Shown here: positions 1 through 6,982 of the stretch, piece by piece
Layout of the letters: every line of letters begins with the position of its first letter
Position numbering within the stretch: the stretch's first letter is position 1
Translations under genes and position numbers: made by a program
The notes under the pieces: model-generated
Database searches by the model: none
What the model was told of the DNA's origin: nothing
The model's input: only the letters and a program-made list of their open reading frames with translations
NCBI GenBank assembly: GCA_900551135.1
Contig: URUX01000057.1
Span: 1 to 13,255, forward strand
Direction of reading: 5' to 3'
DNA length: 13,255 nt
Origin: an uncultured Clostridium sp.
Lineage (GTDB): Bacteria; Bacillota; Clostridia; Lachnospirales; Lachnospiraceae

Positions 1-1313
1 CTCAATATCCACCCGGGGAGCGGAGGCAATGCTTCCATAACGCCGCCGGTAGCACCAAAGATTACAGCAGCGCCGGTAGAACGTCCTAACGGATCGTCAA
101 ATTTCTCATCGGGCAGATCTAAGAACCGGATACCGGCTTTCTTAATCATTCTGGCCAGTTCTCTGGTGGTCATGGTGTAATCTACGTCCGGAACACCGTT
201 AGCAGCCTCATCTGGACGTCCAATCTCAAATTTCTTGGCAGTACAAGGCATTACGCTGACAGATACAATATCCTTTGCCGGAATGTTTGCTTTGGCTGCA
301 TAATAGGACTTGATAATAGCGCCGAACATCTGCTGTGGAGATTTACAAGAAGACAGATTTTCTGTCATATCCGGGAAGTAGTGTTCGCAGTATTTGATCC
401 AGCCTGGTGAGCAGGAGGTAATCAGAGGCAGTACGCCGCCGTTTTGTACGCGATCAAGGAATTCGTGTGCCTCTTCCATAATGGTTAAGTCTGCAGAAAA
501 GTCGGTATCAAATACTTTATCAAAGCCTAAGCGGCGAAGTGCGGCAGCCATTTTGCCTTCAACATTGGAACCAATGGGAAGTCCAAATTCCTCGCCAAGG
601 GCAGCGCGGACTGCAGGAGCAGTCTGTACGACTACGTGTTTGGTCGGATCTGCAATAGCAGCAAAGATATCGTCAATATTGCTCTTTTCAGTCAAAGCGC
701 CAGTCGGACAGACAGCAATACACTGACCGCAGGATACGCAGGAAGTTTCGCCCAGACCCATTTCAAATGCAGAACCGATGTGGGTGTTAAATCCTCGCAT
801 ATTAGGGCCGATTACGCCGATTCCCTGAACGTGTTCGCAGACTGCTGAACAGCGGCGGCACAGCACACATTTGCTGTTGTCGCGAATCATATGGGCAGCG
901 GAATCATCAATACAGGACGGTGTAACAGCGCCGTCGTAATAACCTTCGTCTTCGACTCCCAGATTGTGAGCCAGTTCCTGAAGCTCGCAGTGACCGCTGC
1001 GGACACAGGACAGACAGGAACGGTTGTGGTTGGACAGCAGAAGCTGTACAGTTTTCTTTCTGGATTCCAGTACTTTTGGGGTATTGGTCCAGACTTCCAT
1101 TCCTTCATTGACCGGATATACACAGGAAGCCACTAAAGAGCGGGCTCCTTTTACTTCTACAACACAGACACGGCATGCGCCGATTTCATTGATTTCCTTT
1201 AAGAAACACAGGGTAGGAATCTCAATGTTGGCAAGTCTGGCTGCTTCCAGGATGGTGGAACCCTTTGGAGCAGAGACTTCAATGCCGTTGATTTTAAGCG
1301 TAACGTTCTCCAT
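1..1313 (-). CDS. hndD: [FeFe]-hydrogenase catalytic subunit HndD/HydA (3' end outside window)
   Basis: Catalytic H2-producing or H2-oxidising subunit of a cytoplasmic multi-subunit NAD(P)-linked hydrogenase. About 437 residues are visible. Domains in order: plant-type [2Fe-2S] domain (C36, C47, C50, C64); His/Cys3 [4Fe-4S] motif (H96, C100, C103, C109); two [4Fe-4S] clusters (C149/152/155/159 and C192/195/198/202); then the H-cluster domain with L1 TSCSPGW (C301) and L2 MPCTAKKFE (C357). The third H-cluster motif (MACxxGC) lies beyond the window. The start at 1313 has a GGGAGGAA ribosome binding site, and the gene follows hndC by 15 bases. Two oddities. L1 has Ser where the classical TSCCPxW motif has its second Cys. 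After GGVMEA the reading departs from the family pattern in the last ~30 bases of the window, suggesting a frameshift or end-of-contig error. Family assignment is secure. Confidence 0.95.
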   Translation of the reverse strand, partial: MENVTLKINGIEVSAPKGSTILEAARLANIEIPTLCFLKEINEIGACRVCVVEVKGARSLVASCVYPVNEGMEVWTNTPKVLESRKKTVQLLLSNHNRSCLSCVRSGHCELQELAHNLGVEDEGYYDGAVTPSCIDDSAAHMIRDNSKCVLCRRCSAVCEHVQGIGVIGPNMRGFNTHIGSAFEMGLGETSCVSCGQCIAVCPTGALTEKSNIDDIFAAIADPTKHVVVQTAPAVRAALGEEFGLPIGSNVEGKMAAALRRLGFDKVFDTDFSADLTIMEEAHEFLDRVQNGGVLPLITSCSPGWIKYCEHYFPDMTENLSSCKSPQQMFGAIIKSYYAAKANIPAKDIVSVSVMPCTAKKFEIGRPDEAANGVPDVDYTMTTRELARMIKKAGIRFLDLPDEKFDDPLGRSTGAAVIFGATGGVMEALPPLPGWIL

Positions 1314-1328
1314 ATGTTCTTTCCTCCC

Positions 1329-3119
1329 TTATTTCTTATAGATTGCGCCGAATTTACACTTCTCGATACAGGTACCGCACTTGATACACTTGTCGGTATC
1401 AATAAAGTGTGGATTTTTAACAGAACCGATAATTGCGTCTGCAGGACAGTTACGGGCGCACAGGGTACATCCCTTACATTTGTCTCTGTCAATGTGGTAG
1501 GACAGAAGCGCTTTACATACGCCTGCAGGACAGCGTTTTTCTTTAATATGAGCTTCGTACTCATCACGGAAATAGCGCAGGGTAGAAAGAACCGGATTGG
1601 GAGCAGTCTGTCCAAGTCCGCACAGTGCATTTTCTTTTACGTAATAGCACAGTTCTTCCAGTTTATCCAAATCTTCCATGGTAGCAGTACCCTTGGTGAT
1701 CTTGTCTAAGATTTCCAGCATACGCTTGGTACCGATACGGCATGGGGTACACTTACCGCAGGATTCTTCAACGGTAAATTCCAGGAAGAATTTGGCAATG
1801 TCTACCATACAGTCGTCTTCATCCATAACAATGAGACCGCCGGAACCCATCATGGAGCCAATGGAGATCAGATTGTCATAGTCGATGGGAATATCAAAAT
1901 GCTCATATGGGATACAGCCGCCGGAAGGACCGCCAGTCTGGGCTGCCTTAAATTTCTTGCCGCCAGGGATTCCGCCGCCGATTTCTTCGATAACTTCACG
2001 GAGGGTAGTTCCCATAGGAATCTCTACCAGGCCGGTATTATGAATCTTGCCGCCCAGGGCGAATACTTTGGTACCTTTGGATTTTTCGGTTCCCATAGAA
2101 GCAAACCATTCCGGTCCGTTTAAGATAATCTGAGGAATGTTTGCATAAGTTTCTACGTTATTTAAAATAGAAGGTTTGCCGAACAGACCTTTCTGTGCAG
2201 GGAATGGAGGACGGGGTCTTGGCTCGCCTCGTTTGCCTTCAATAGAGGTCATAAGGGCCGTCTCTTCACCGCAGACGAAAGCGCCTGCGCCCAGACGCAA
2301 GTCAATATCAAAATCAAATCCGGAATCGAAAATATTTTTGCCTAACAGTCCGTATTCGCGGGCCTGACCGATTGCGATACGGAGACGTTCAACAGCAATT
2401 GGGTACTCTGCGCGGACGTAGATGTAACCCTGATTTGCGCCGATGGCATAACCTGCAATGGTCATGGCTTCCAATACTGCATGAGGATCACCCTCTAATA
2501 CAGAACGGTCCATAAATGCACCCGGGTCGCCTTCGTCGGCGTTACAGCAGACGTATTTCTGATCTGCGTCATTCTGACGGGCCAGTTTCCATTTTAAACC
2601 GGTAGGGAATCCAGCGCCTCCGCGGCCTCTTAAACCACTGTCTAACAGAAGTTGGATAACTTCGTCAGGAGTCATCTCCGTTAAAACTTTACCTAAAGCT
2701 TCATAGCCGCCGGTACCAATATATTCGTCAATGACTTCCGGGTTAATGATACCGCAGTTGCGAAGGGCGATACGATGCTGCTTCTTATAAAAATCGGTGT
2801 CTGCCAGGGCTTTGATCTTTCCTGCAGGAGTAACGGTTTCCTTATATAAAAGACGGGTAACAACGCGTCCTTTTAACAGATGTTCCGAAACGATTTCCGG
2901 AATATCTTCTACTTTCACCATAGAATAGAAGGTAGCATCCGGATAGATAATCATAATAGGGCCTAAGGCGCAGAGGCCATGGCATCCGGTCTGGACTACT
3001 GCAACTTCGTCGGCCAGGCCGTTTTTCTCGATTTCAGATTTTAAAGCCTCCATAATCTGCTGGCTGCCAGAGGAAGTACATCCCGTGCCGCCGCAGACTA
3101 AAACGTGTGAACGATACAT
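1329..3119 (-). CDS. hndC: NAD(P)-reducing hydrogenase flavoprotein subunit HndC/HydB (NuoF-like)
   Basis: NAD(P)H- and FMN-binding subunit that exchanges electrons between pyridine nucleotide, Fe-S clusters and the HndD subunit. It has 596 residues, the normal length for this family. An N-terminal thioredoxin-like [2Fe-2S] domain shows C9-x4-C14 and C46-x3-C50. The NuoF core has the FMN/NADH motifs GRGGAGFPTG (165-174) and GAGAFVCGEETAL (277-289). The SLBB/4Fe-4S region contains SCGKCTPCR (453-461) and C500. A C-terminal tail has a CPAGVC pair (530-535) and two ferredoxin-type [4Fe-4S] clusters (C548/551/554/558 and C578/581/584/588). The extra C-terminal ferredoxin module is typical of bifurcating HydB/HndC and absent from ordinary complex I NuoF. 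The AAAGGAGGAAG site before 3119 fixes the start. Whether the electron partner is NAD or NADP, and whether the enzyme bifurcates, cannot be read directly from sequence. Confidence 0.96.
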   Translation of the reverse strand: MYRSHVLVCGGTGCTSSGSQQIMEALKSEIEKNGLADEVAVVQTGCHGLCALGPIMIIYPDATFYSMVKVEDIPEIVSEHLLKGRVVTRLLYKETVTPAGKIKALADTDFYKKQHRIALRNCGIINPEVIDEYIGTGGYEALGKVLTEMTPDEVIQLLLDSGLRGRGGAGFPTGLKWKLARQNDADQKYVCCNADEGDPGAFMDRSVLEGDPHAVLEAMTIAGYAIGANQGYIYVRAEYPIAVERLRIAIGQAREYGLLGKNIFDSGFDFDIDLRLGAGAFVCGEETALMTSIEGKRGEPRPRPPFPAQKGLFGKPSILNNVETYANIPQIILNGPEWFASMGTEKSKGTKVFALGGKIHNTGLVEIPMGTTLREVIEEIGGGIPGGKKFKAAQTGGPSGGCIPYEHFDIPIDYDNLISIGSMMGSGGLIVMDEDDCMVDIAKFFLEFTVEESCGKCTPCRIGTKRMLEILDKITKGTATMEDLDKLEELCYYVKENALCGLGQTAPNPVLSTLRYFRDEYEAHIKEKRCPAGVCKALLSYHIDRDKCKGCTLCARNCPADAIIGSVKNPHFIDTDKCIKCGTCIEKCKFGAIYKK

Positions 3120-3133
3120 TCTGCTTCCTCCTT

Positions 3134-3511
3134 TTATTTAATGTCAGCTTTGTTCAGTGTGTAATCCTCGATTACATGGCCACCGATTAAGTGACGTTCC
3201 ACTACCTCCAGGGCCTTGTCAGGATTCATTTTGATGTAGGTGATTTTATCTTTGCCAGGTTCCATTACTTCTACAATGGGTTCATACTGGCATAAGCCGA
3301 TACATCCGGTCTGGGTAACGGCCACTTTGTCGGTCAGGCCTTTTTCCTGAACTGCATTGGCAAGAGTGGTTAAAACGGGTCTGGCTCCGCTGGCAATGCC
3401 GCAGGTTGCCATACCAACTACAACGCGAATGTGGTTGTGGTCTTCGGCGCGCATGCTTACCTGACTCTGAACCCTGTCGCGGATAGCTTTTAATTCAGCA
3501 AGGCTTTTCAT
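3134..3511 (-). CDS. hndB: Thioredoxin-fold [2Fe-2S] ferredoxin-like subunit HndB
   Basis: Small 125-residue subunit of the Hnd hydrogenase, expected to carry a [2Fe-2S] cluster in a thioredoxin-like fold and to act as an extra electron-transfer module. The N-terminal ~25 residues form a charged helix-like stretch. The cluster region shows C37 in MATCGIASGAR and C70-x3-C74 in QTGCIGLCQYEP. Only three cysteines exist in the whole protein: the fourth ligand position found in the paralogous N-terminus of the neighbouring NuoF-like subunit (C-x4-C) is Gly here. I believe this is also seen in related HndB proteins, but could not check. A GGAGG site lies seven bases before the ATG, and the gene ends 14 bases before hndC. 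The order hndA, ATPase, hndB, hndC, hndD supports the name. Confidence 0.9.
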   Translation of the reverse strand: MKSLAELKAIRDRVQSQVSMRAEDHNHIRVVVGMATCGIASGARPVLTTLANAVQEKGLTDKVAVTQTGCIGLCQYEPIVEVMEPGKDKITYIKMNPDKALEVVERHLIGGHVIEDYTLNKADIK

Positions 3512-3559
3512 AGTAGTCCTCCAATCTGTGTTTGCTTAACAGCAACAATTTGCAGACGG

Positions 3560-4117
3560 TTAAATCAAATTTCCGCCGTCAACTTCCTGTTTATTTTCTG
3601 TCAGATATTCCGTAATGTATTGGGACACTTCAGGGATATCAAAGGGAACGTCTCCCAGAATTTCCCGAAGCTGCCTGGTGTCCAGGGTAAAAGATTCTGA
3701 ATCGTACCGGTAGGTGTAAACAAAATCCGTATCCGGATGGTAGACAATCAGGGTATGGATGGTGCCGGATATATCTCCCAAAGGCATTCGGTCAATATGG
3801 GAAAGACCGAAAACCGCTGTAACGGCAGTGCCTTTTCCAAGGGCTGACTGAATGGAAAAACTTCCCCCAGTACTTTCAGCAGCATATTTAAAAAAGGGAA
3901 TTCCAAGGCCGACTTTCCGGGTGGTCCTGGTAGTAAAAAAAGGATCCGTTACACTGGCCGCCTGTTCCGGGCTCATGCCGCAGCCATTATCTTCTATAGT
4001 GATAGTAAGAGTATCGGAAGCGGTCTGGGCATCAATGGTAATCGCAACCAGGGTTGCGCCGGCTCTGGTAGAGTTTTCGGAAACATCCAGAACATTTAAG
4101 GAAATTTCTGTCATCAT
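3560..4117 (-). CDS. Stand-alone GHKL (histidine-kinase-type) ATPase in the hydrogenase operon
   Basis: 185-residue protein with a Bergerat-fold ATP-binding domain and no histidine-phosphotransfer or sensor domain. Visible motifs: an N-box-like stretch around DVSENSTRAGA (11-21), G1 box DNGCGM (43-48), an F-box-like FFTTR (60-64), G2 GLGI (70-73) and G3 GKGT (94-97). The last ~80 residues do not match a domain I recognise; they read like a small alpha/beta cap with many Tyr and Asp residues. The gene lies four bases after hndA with almost no ribosome binding site of its own, so translation is probably coupled to hndA. A second ATG follows immediately at 4114. Similar ATPases are known inside clostridial hydrogenase operons. 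The role is unproven: protein kinase, anti-sigma-like switch or assembly factor are all possible. The ATPase fold is seen; the regulatory role is inferred. Confidence 0.88.
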   Translation of the reverse strand: MMTEISLNVLDVSENSTRAGATLVAITIDAQTASDTLTITIEDNGCGMSPEQAASVTDPFFTTRTTRKVGLGIPFFKYAAESTGGSFSIQSALGKGTAVTAVFGLSHIDRMPLGDISGTIHTLIVYHPDTDFVYTYRYDSESFTLDTRQLREILGDVPFDIPEVSQYITEYLTENKQEVDGGNLI

Positions 4118-4121
4118 AGGC

Positions 4122-4616
4122 TTAATTATATTTTGCTAAAATCCCTGGAATATCATCGGGAACCAGACGGCCGTAAACCTCGTCGTTAATCATCATAACG
4201 GGAGCCAGTCCGCAGGCGCCGACGCAGCGGCAGGAATCCAGTGAAAATTTGCCGTCCGGAGTACATTCGCCGTTGGTAATTCCCAGAAGTTCTTCCAGTT
4301 TGCTGAAAATATTGCCGGAACCTTTAACGTAACATGCAGTACCAAGACAGACAGAAATTTTATATTTGCCCTTAGGCTGTAAAGCAAACTGGGCGTAGAA
4401 GGTAGACACCCCGTATACTTTTTCAAGCGGAATCCCGGTTTCATCGGAAATCATAGTCTGTACTTCAATGGGAAGATATCCGTAGATTTCCTGGGCTTTC
4501 TGCATAATCGGCATCAGTGAGCCTGGAGTGTCTTTGAGCTGGGCAATGGTTTCTTTTAACGCTGCCTCCTGCTCTTTTGTCCCGGAAAATGGGACAGTTG
4601 TTTTTGTGCAAGCCAT
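4122..4616 (-). CDS. hndA: NAD(P)-reducing hydrogenase subunit HndA/HydC (NuoE-like)
   Basis: 164-residue thioredoxin-like [2Fe-2S] subunit that pairs with the NuoF-like flavoprotein in complex I-type modules. The N-terminal helical part (LMPIMQKAQEIYGYLP, about 34-49) and GVSTFYAQF (69-77) are typical of NuoE. Cluster ligands are C90-x4-C95 (CLGTAC) and C131-x3-C135 (CVGAC); C118 and C129 are additional. It is the first gene of the operon, with a strong AAGGAGG site before the ATG at 4616 and the divergent promoter region upstream. Length and motifs are normal for the family. Confidence 0.95.
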   Translation of the reverse strand: MACTKTTVPFSGTKEQEAALKETIAQLKDTPGSLMPIMQKAQEIYGYLPIEVQTMISDETGIPLEKVYGVSTFYAQFALQPKGKYKISVCLGTACYVKGSGNIFSKLEELLGITNGECTPDGKFSLDSCRCVGACGLAPVMMINDEVYGRLVPDDIPGILAKYN

Positions 4617-4654
4617 TATGTAACCTCCTTATTCAAGTCTATAATCAATTGGAC

Positions 4655-4667
4655 ATTATAGAGTATA
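4655..4667 (-). promoter_or_regulatory. Candidate -10 boxes for the hnd operon
   Basis: On the minus strand two good -10 hexamers are stacked: TATACT (4667-4662) and TATAAT (4660-4655), 39 bases or more upstream of the hndA ATG. Neither has a good -35 at 16-18 bases; for TATACT the best is TTTTTA (4690-4685). A weak -35 suggests an activator-dependent promoter, but this is inference. Confidence 0.5.
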
Positions 4668-4689
4668 TTTTATCACATGATTGATAAAA
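4668..4689. promoter_or_regulatory. 22-bp perfect inverted repeat, likely operator
   Basis: Arms TTTTATCA (4668-4675) and TGATAAAA (4682-4689) are perfect complements separated by the six bases CATGAT. The repeat begins directly upstream of the -10 TATACT of the hnd operon, where a regulator would control RNA polymerase. It resembles a degenerate Rex or CRP/FNR-type site but matches neither consensus well. Its half-site ATTGATAAAA recurs at 4744-4753, in the promoter of the divergent operon. Confidence 0.55.
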
Positions 4690-4737
4690 AATCTACAAAA
4701 ATTCTAAAATCAGCAAAATGCCTAAAATTAATATTTG

Positions 4738-4766
4738 TTGATAATTGATAAAAAGAATGGTATTCT
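4738..4766 (+). promoter_or_regulatory. Candidate promoter of the HydS operon
   Basis: TTGATA (4738-4743) and TATTCT (4761-4766) are separated by 17 bases, a reasonable sigma-A promoter. It would give a leader of about 50 bases before the ATG at 4825. A copy of ATTGATAAAA (4744-4753) lies in the spacer. The rest of 4690-4737 is AT-rich with no recognisable element. Confidence 0.5.
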
Positions 4767-4824
4767 TGGTGTAGAAGTTTACAAGGCTGTAAGTGTTATA
4801 AATATATGAAAGAGGGGATTGGAT

Positions 4825-5172
4825 ATGACAGTAAGAGATGCCATGGAGACATTGGGAGCGAGAGTTCTGGTAGGAGAGGAGCGGCTTGGCCAGGAGGTGA
4901 GAAGCGCCTGCGGTTCAGATATGATGAGCGATGTGCTGGCATTTTCCAAAGATCATTCCATTCTGCTTACAGGTCTTTGCAATCCGCAGGTGATACGGAC
5001 TGCGGAAATGCTGGACATTGTATGTATCATTTTTGTCAGAGGAAAAAAACCAGATGAAACCATTCTCCGGATGGCAGAAGAAAGCGGTCTGGTCGTATTG
5101 GCGACTGGACATCGGATGTTTTCTGCCTGCGGCATGCTGTATAAAGCCGGCCTGGGAGGAGGTGCAATCTGA
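4825..5172 (+). CDS. DRTGG-like domain protein (first copy)
   Basis: 115-residue protein resembling the small DRTGG-like proteins found next to [FeFe]-hydrogenase regulators in Clostridia. It shows alternating beta strands and helices, including a CGSDMMSDVLAF stretch (about 29-40), a hydrophobic strand SILLTGLCNPQVIRTAEML and a Gly-rich end. No catalytic motif is visible, and the function of the domain is unknown (a ligand- or nucleotide-binding regulatory role is often assumed). It is clearly paralogous to the product at 6983-7324. The start is placed at ATG 4825 because AGAGGGG (4811-4817) is seven bases upstream; a TTG at 4819 would sit only one base after that site. The stop overlaps the next ATG by one base (TGATG), so translation is coupled. 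Confidence 0.85.
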   Translation: MTVRDAMETLGARVLVGEERLGQEVRSACGSDMMSDVLAFSKDHSILLTGLCNPQVIRTAEMLDIVCIIFVRGKKPDETILRMAEESGLVVLATGHRMFSACGMLYKAGLGGGAI

Positions 5173-5594
5173 TGGAAGAAGCGATTGTTTTGAATTACGA
5201 AATTTCAGGAGACGATTTTACGCGGGCAGGAGAAGCCAGCAGTGATGTGAAAAAGAAACTGAAACAAATGGGAGTCAGCCCGGAGGTAGTCCGAAAGGTA
5301 GCGATTGCCATGTATGAGGGAGAAATCAACATGGTGATTCATGCAAACGGGGGAGTGGCTACGGTAGAGATTACACCAGAAACGATTCGCATGGTTTTAG
5401 ATGATACAGGCCCTGGCATTCCAGATGTGGATCTGGCTATGCAGGCAGGATATTCAACGGCTCCTGACGAAGTCCGTTCGCTGGGCTTCGGAGCCGGAAT
5501 GGGACTTCCCAATATGAAAAAATATACAGATACCATGGAAATAGATACCAGAATTGGAGAAGGAACCAAGATTACAATGGTGGTGATGATATAA
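5172..5594 (+). CDS. RsbW-like anti-sigma-type ATPase (HATPase_c)
   Basis: 140-residue stand-alone ATPase of the RsbW/SpoIIAB (GHKL) type. Visible motifs: N-box in YEGEINMVIHA (48-58), G1 box DDTGPGIP (77-84), G2 GFGAGMGLPN (105-114) and G3 GEGT (129-132). Proteins of this family bind or phosphorylate partner proteins by using ATP. No sigma factor, anti-anti-sigma (STAS) protein or PP2C phosphatase is encoded in this window, so the partner is unknown. It overlaps both neighbours by one base (TGATG and TAATG), which implies a fixed stoichiometry with the DRTGG and HydS proteins. It differs from the ATPase at 3560-4117 in length and has no C-terminal extension. Confidence 0.9.
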   Translation: MEEAIVLNYEISGDDFTRAGEASSDVKKKLKQMGVSPEVVRKVAIAMYEGEINMVIHANGGVATVEITPETIRMVLDDTGPGIPDVDLAMQAGYSTAPDEVRSLGFGAGMGLPNMKKYTDTMEIDTRIGEGTKITMVVMI

Positions 5595-6982
5595 TGGATA
5601 AATTTTACCATTCTGTGCGCCTGGATGCAGACTTGTGCAAGGGATGCATTAACTGCATTAAGAGGTGTCCGACTGAGGCGATAAGGGTTCGGGGAGGAAA
5701 AGCCAGAATCAACAGCAAATTCTGTATTGACTGCGGCGAATGTATACGAGTCTGTCCCCACCATGCAAAACATGCGGTGCATGACAAGCTGGATGTTCTG
5801 AAAAAGTATGAGTATACCGTGGCTCTTCCGGCTCCGGCACTGTACAGCCAGTTTAACAATTTAGATGATGTTAATATTGTTCTCAATGCCCTGCTGCTAA
5901 TGGGATTTAATGACGTATTTGAAGTCAGCGCAGCAGCAGAGATGGTCAGTGAGGCAACCAGGGAATACATATCATCTCATGAGGAAAAACTTCCTCTAAT
6001 CAGTACAGCCTGTCCTTCGATTGTGCGTTTGATCCGGGTCCGGTTTCCGAATCTGATTCCTCATATGCTGCCGCTGAATCCACCTGTGGAGGTCGCTGCT
6101 TCCCTGGCGGCAGAAAAGGCGCTAAAACTGACTGGACTTCCGAGAGAGAAAATCGGAATTGTGTTTATTTCTCCATGCCCTTCCAAAGTGACCTATGTAA
6201 AGGCACCCCTGGGAACGGAAAAAAGTGAGGTAGACTGTGTTCTGGCTATTAAAGATGTGTACCCGCAGCTGCTTTCCAGAATGAAGGCGGTAAAGGATGA
6301 TTACCTGGAAATTGGCACAGCAGGAAAAATTGGGATCAGCTGGGGAAGATCCGGCGGAGAAGCCAGCGGACTGTTTACAGAAAATTATCTGGCGGCAGAC
6401 GGGATTGAAAATGTAATTCGGGTGCTGGAGGATCTGGAGGATCAGAAGTTTAACAACCTGCGTTTTGTAGAATTAAGCGCCTGTCCCGGCGGCTGTGTGG
6501 GAGGCGTTTTAACGGTAGAAAATCCTTATGTGGCAGAGGTAAAGCTAAAGAGGCTGAGAAAATATATGCCGGTAGCAAGAAGCCATGTGGAAGAGGAAGC
6601 AGAGGCCGTGATTCCGTGGACAACGGACGTTCAGTATGAGCCGGTATTCCGTCTGGGAAATAATATTATGGAGAGTTTTGCCAGACTGAACCAGGTAGAA
6701 CGGCTGTGCAAAAAACTACCTGGTCTGGACTGCGGTTCCTGCGGAGCTCCGACCTGCAAGGCTCTGGCAGAGGATATTGTACGCGGCGAGGCTACGGAGA
6801 CAGACTGTGTTTACAATTTAAGGGAGAATCTGCATAAGCTGTCAGAAGAGGTGTCAGTTTTGGCGGGAGATCTGGCAGATACAGGGCGAAGCGGCGAGGA
6901 GACGGTAAACCTGTTAAAAGATTATATCCAGCGTATTTCAGAGGAAATGGCAGTCCTGGATAATCGGGAGGATGATGAATAG
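5594..6982 (+). CDS. hydS: Putative sensory [FeFe]-hydrogenase (HydS, group D type)
   Basis: 462 residues. Two N-terminal ferredoxin-type [4Fe-4S] clusters (C15/18/21/25 and C44/47/50/54) are followed by a compact H-cluster domain and a C-terminal Fe-S motif (LPGLDCGSCGAPTC, C380/C383/C388, plus C405) of the kind seen in RnfB and AcsC. All four H-cluster ligands are present: C140 (STACPS), C195 (SPCPSK), C297 and C301 (SACPGGCVGG). Residues tuned for catalysis in standard enzymes differ: the proton-shuttle Cys (C299 in Clostridium pasteurianum CpI) is Ala139, both methionines near the active site (CpI M353 and M497) are Ser193 and Ser295, and Glu361 is Tyr201. C140-C195 spacing equals CpI (55), but C195-C297 is 102 against 144, a shortened domain. 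A predicted helical tail (408-455) ends the protein. These features match the proposed sensory group D. No PAS domain is present. The sensing role is inferred. Confidence 0.9.
   Translation: MDKFYHSVRLDADLCKGCINCIKRCPTEAIRVRGGKARINSKFCIDCGECIRVCPHHAKHAVHDKLDVLKKYEYTVALPAPALYSQFNNLDDVNIVLNALLLMGFNDVFEVSAAAEMVSEATREYISSHEEKLPLISTACPSIVRLIRVRFPNLIPHMLPLNPPVEVAASLAAEKALKLTGLPREKIGIVFISPCPSKVTYVKAPLGTEKSEVDCVLAIKDVYPQLLSRMKAVKDDYLEIGTAGKIGISWGRSGGEASGLFTENYLAADGIENVIRVLEDLEDQKFNNLRFVELSACPGGCVGGVLTVENPYVAEVKLKRLRKYMPVARSHVEEEAEAVIPWTTDVQYEPVFRLGNNIMESFARLNQVERLCKKLPGLDCGSCGAPTCKALAEDIVRGEATETDCVYNLRENLHKLSEEVSVLAGDLADTGRSGEETVNLLKDYIQRISEEMAVLDNREDDE

Noticed and set aside
1199..1709. Open frames of 130-143 codons on both strands across the hndC-hndD region
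   Set aside because: They overlap well-supported hydrogenase genes in other frames, lack ribosome binding sites and show no recognisable domain.
4668..4689. Calling the hnd inverted repeat a Rex site
   Set aside because: Only 9 of 14 consensus positions match, and the key TTGT/ACAA ends are TTAT/ATAA.
4819..4824. TTG at 4819 as start of the first DRTGG-like gene
   Set aside because: The AGAGGGG site ends one base before it; ATG 4825 has proper spacing.
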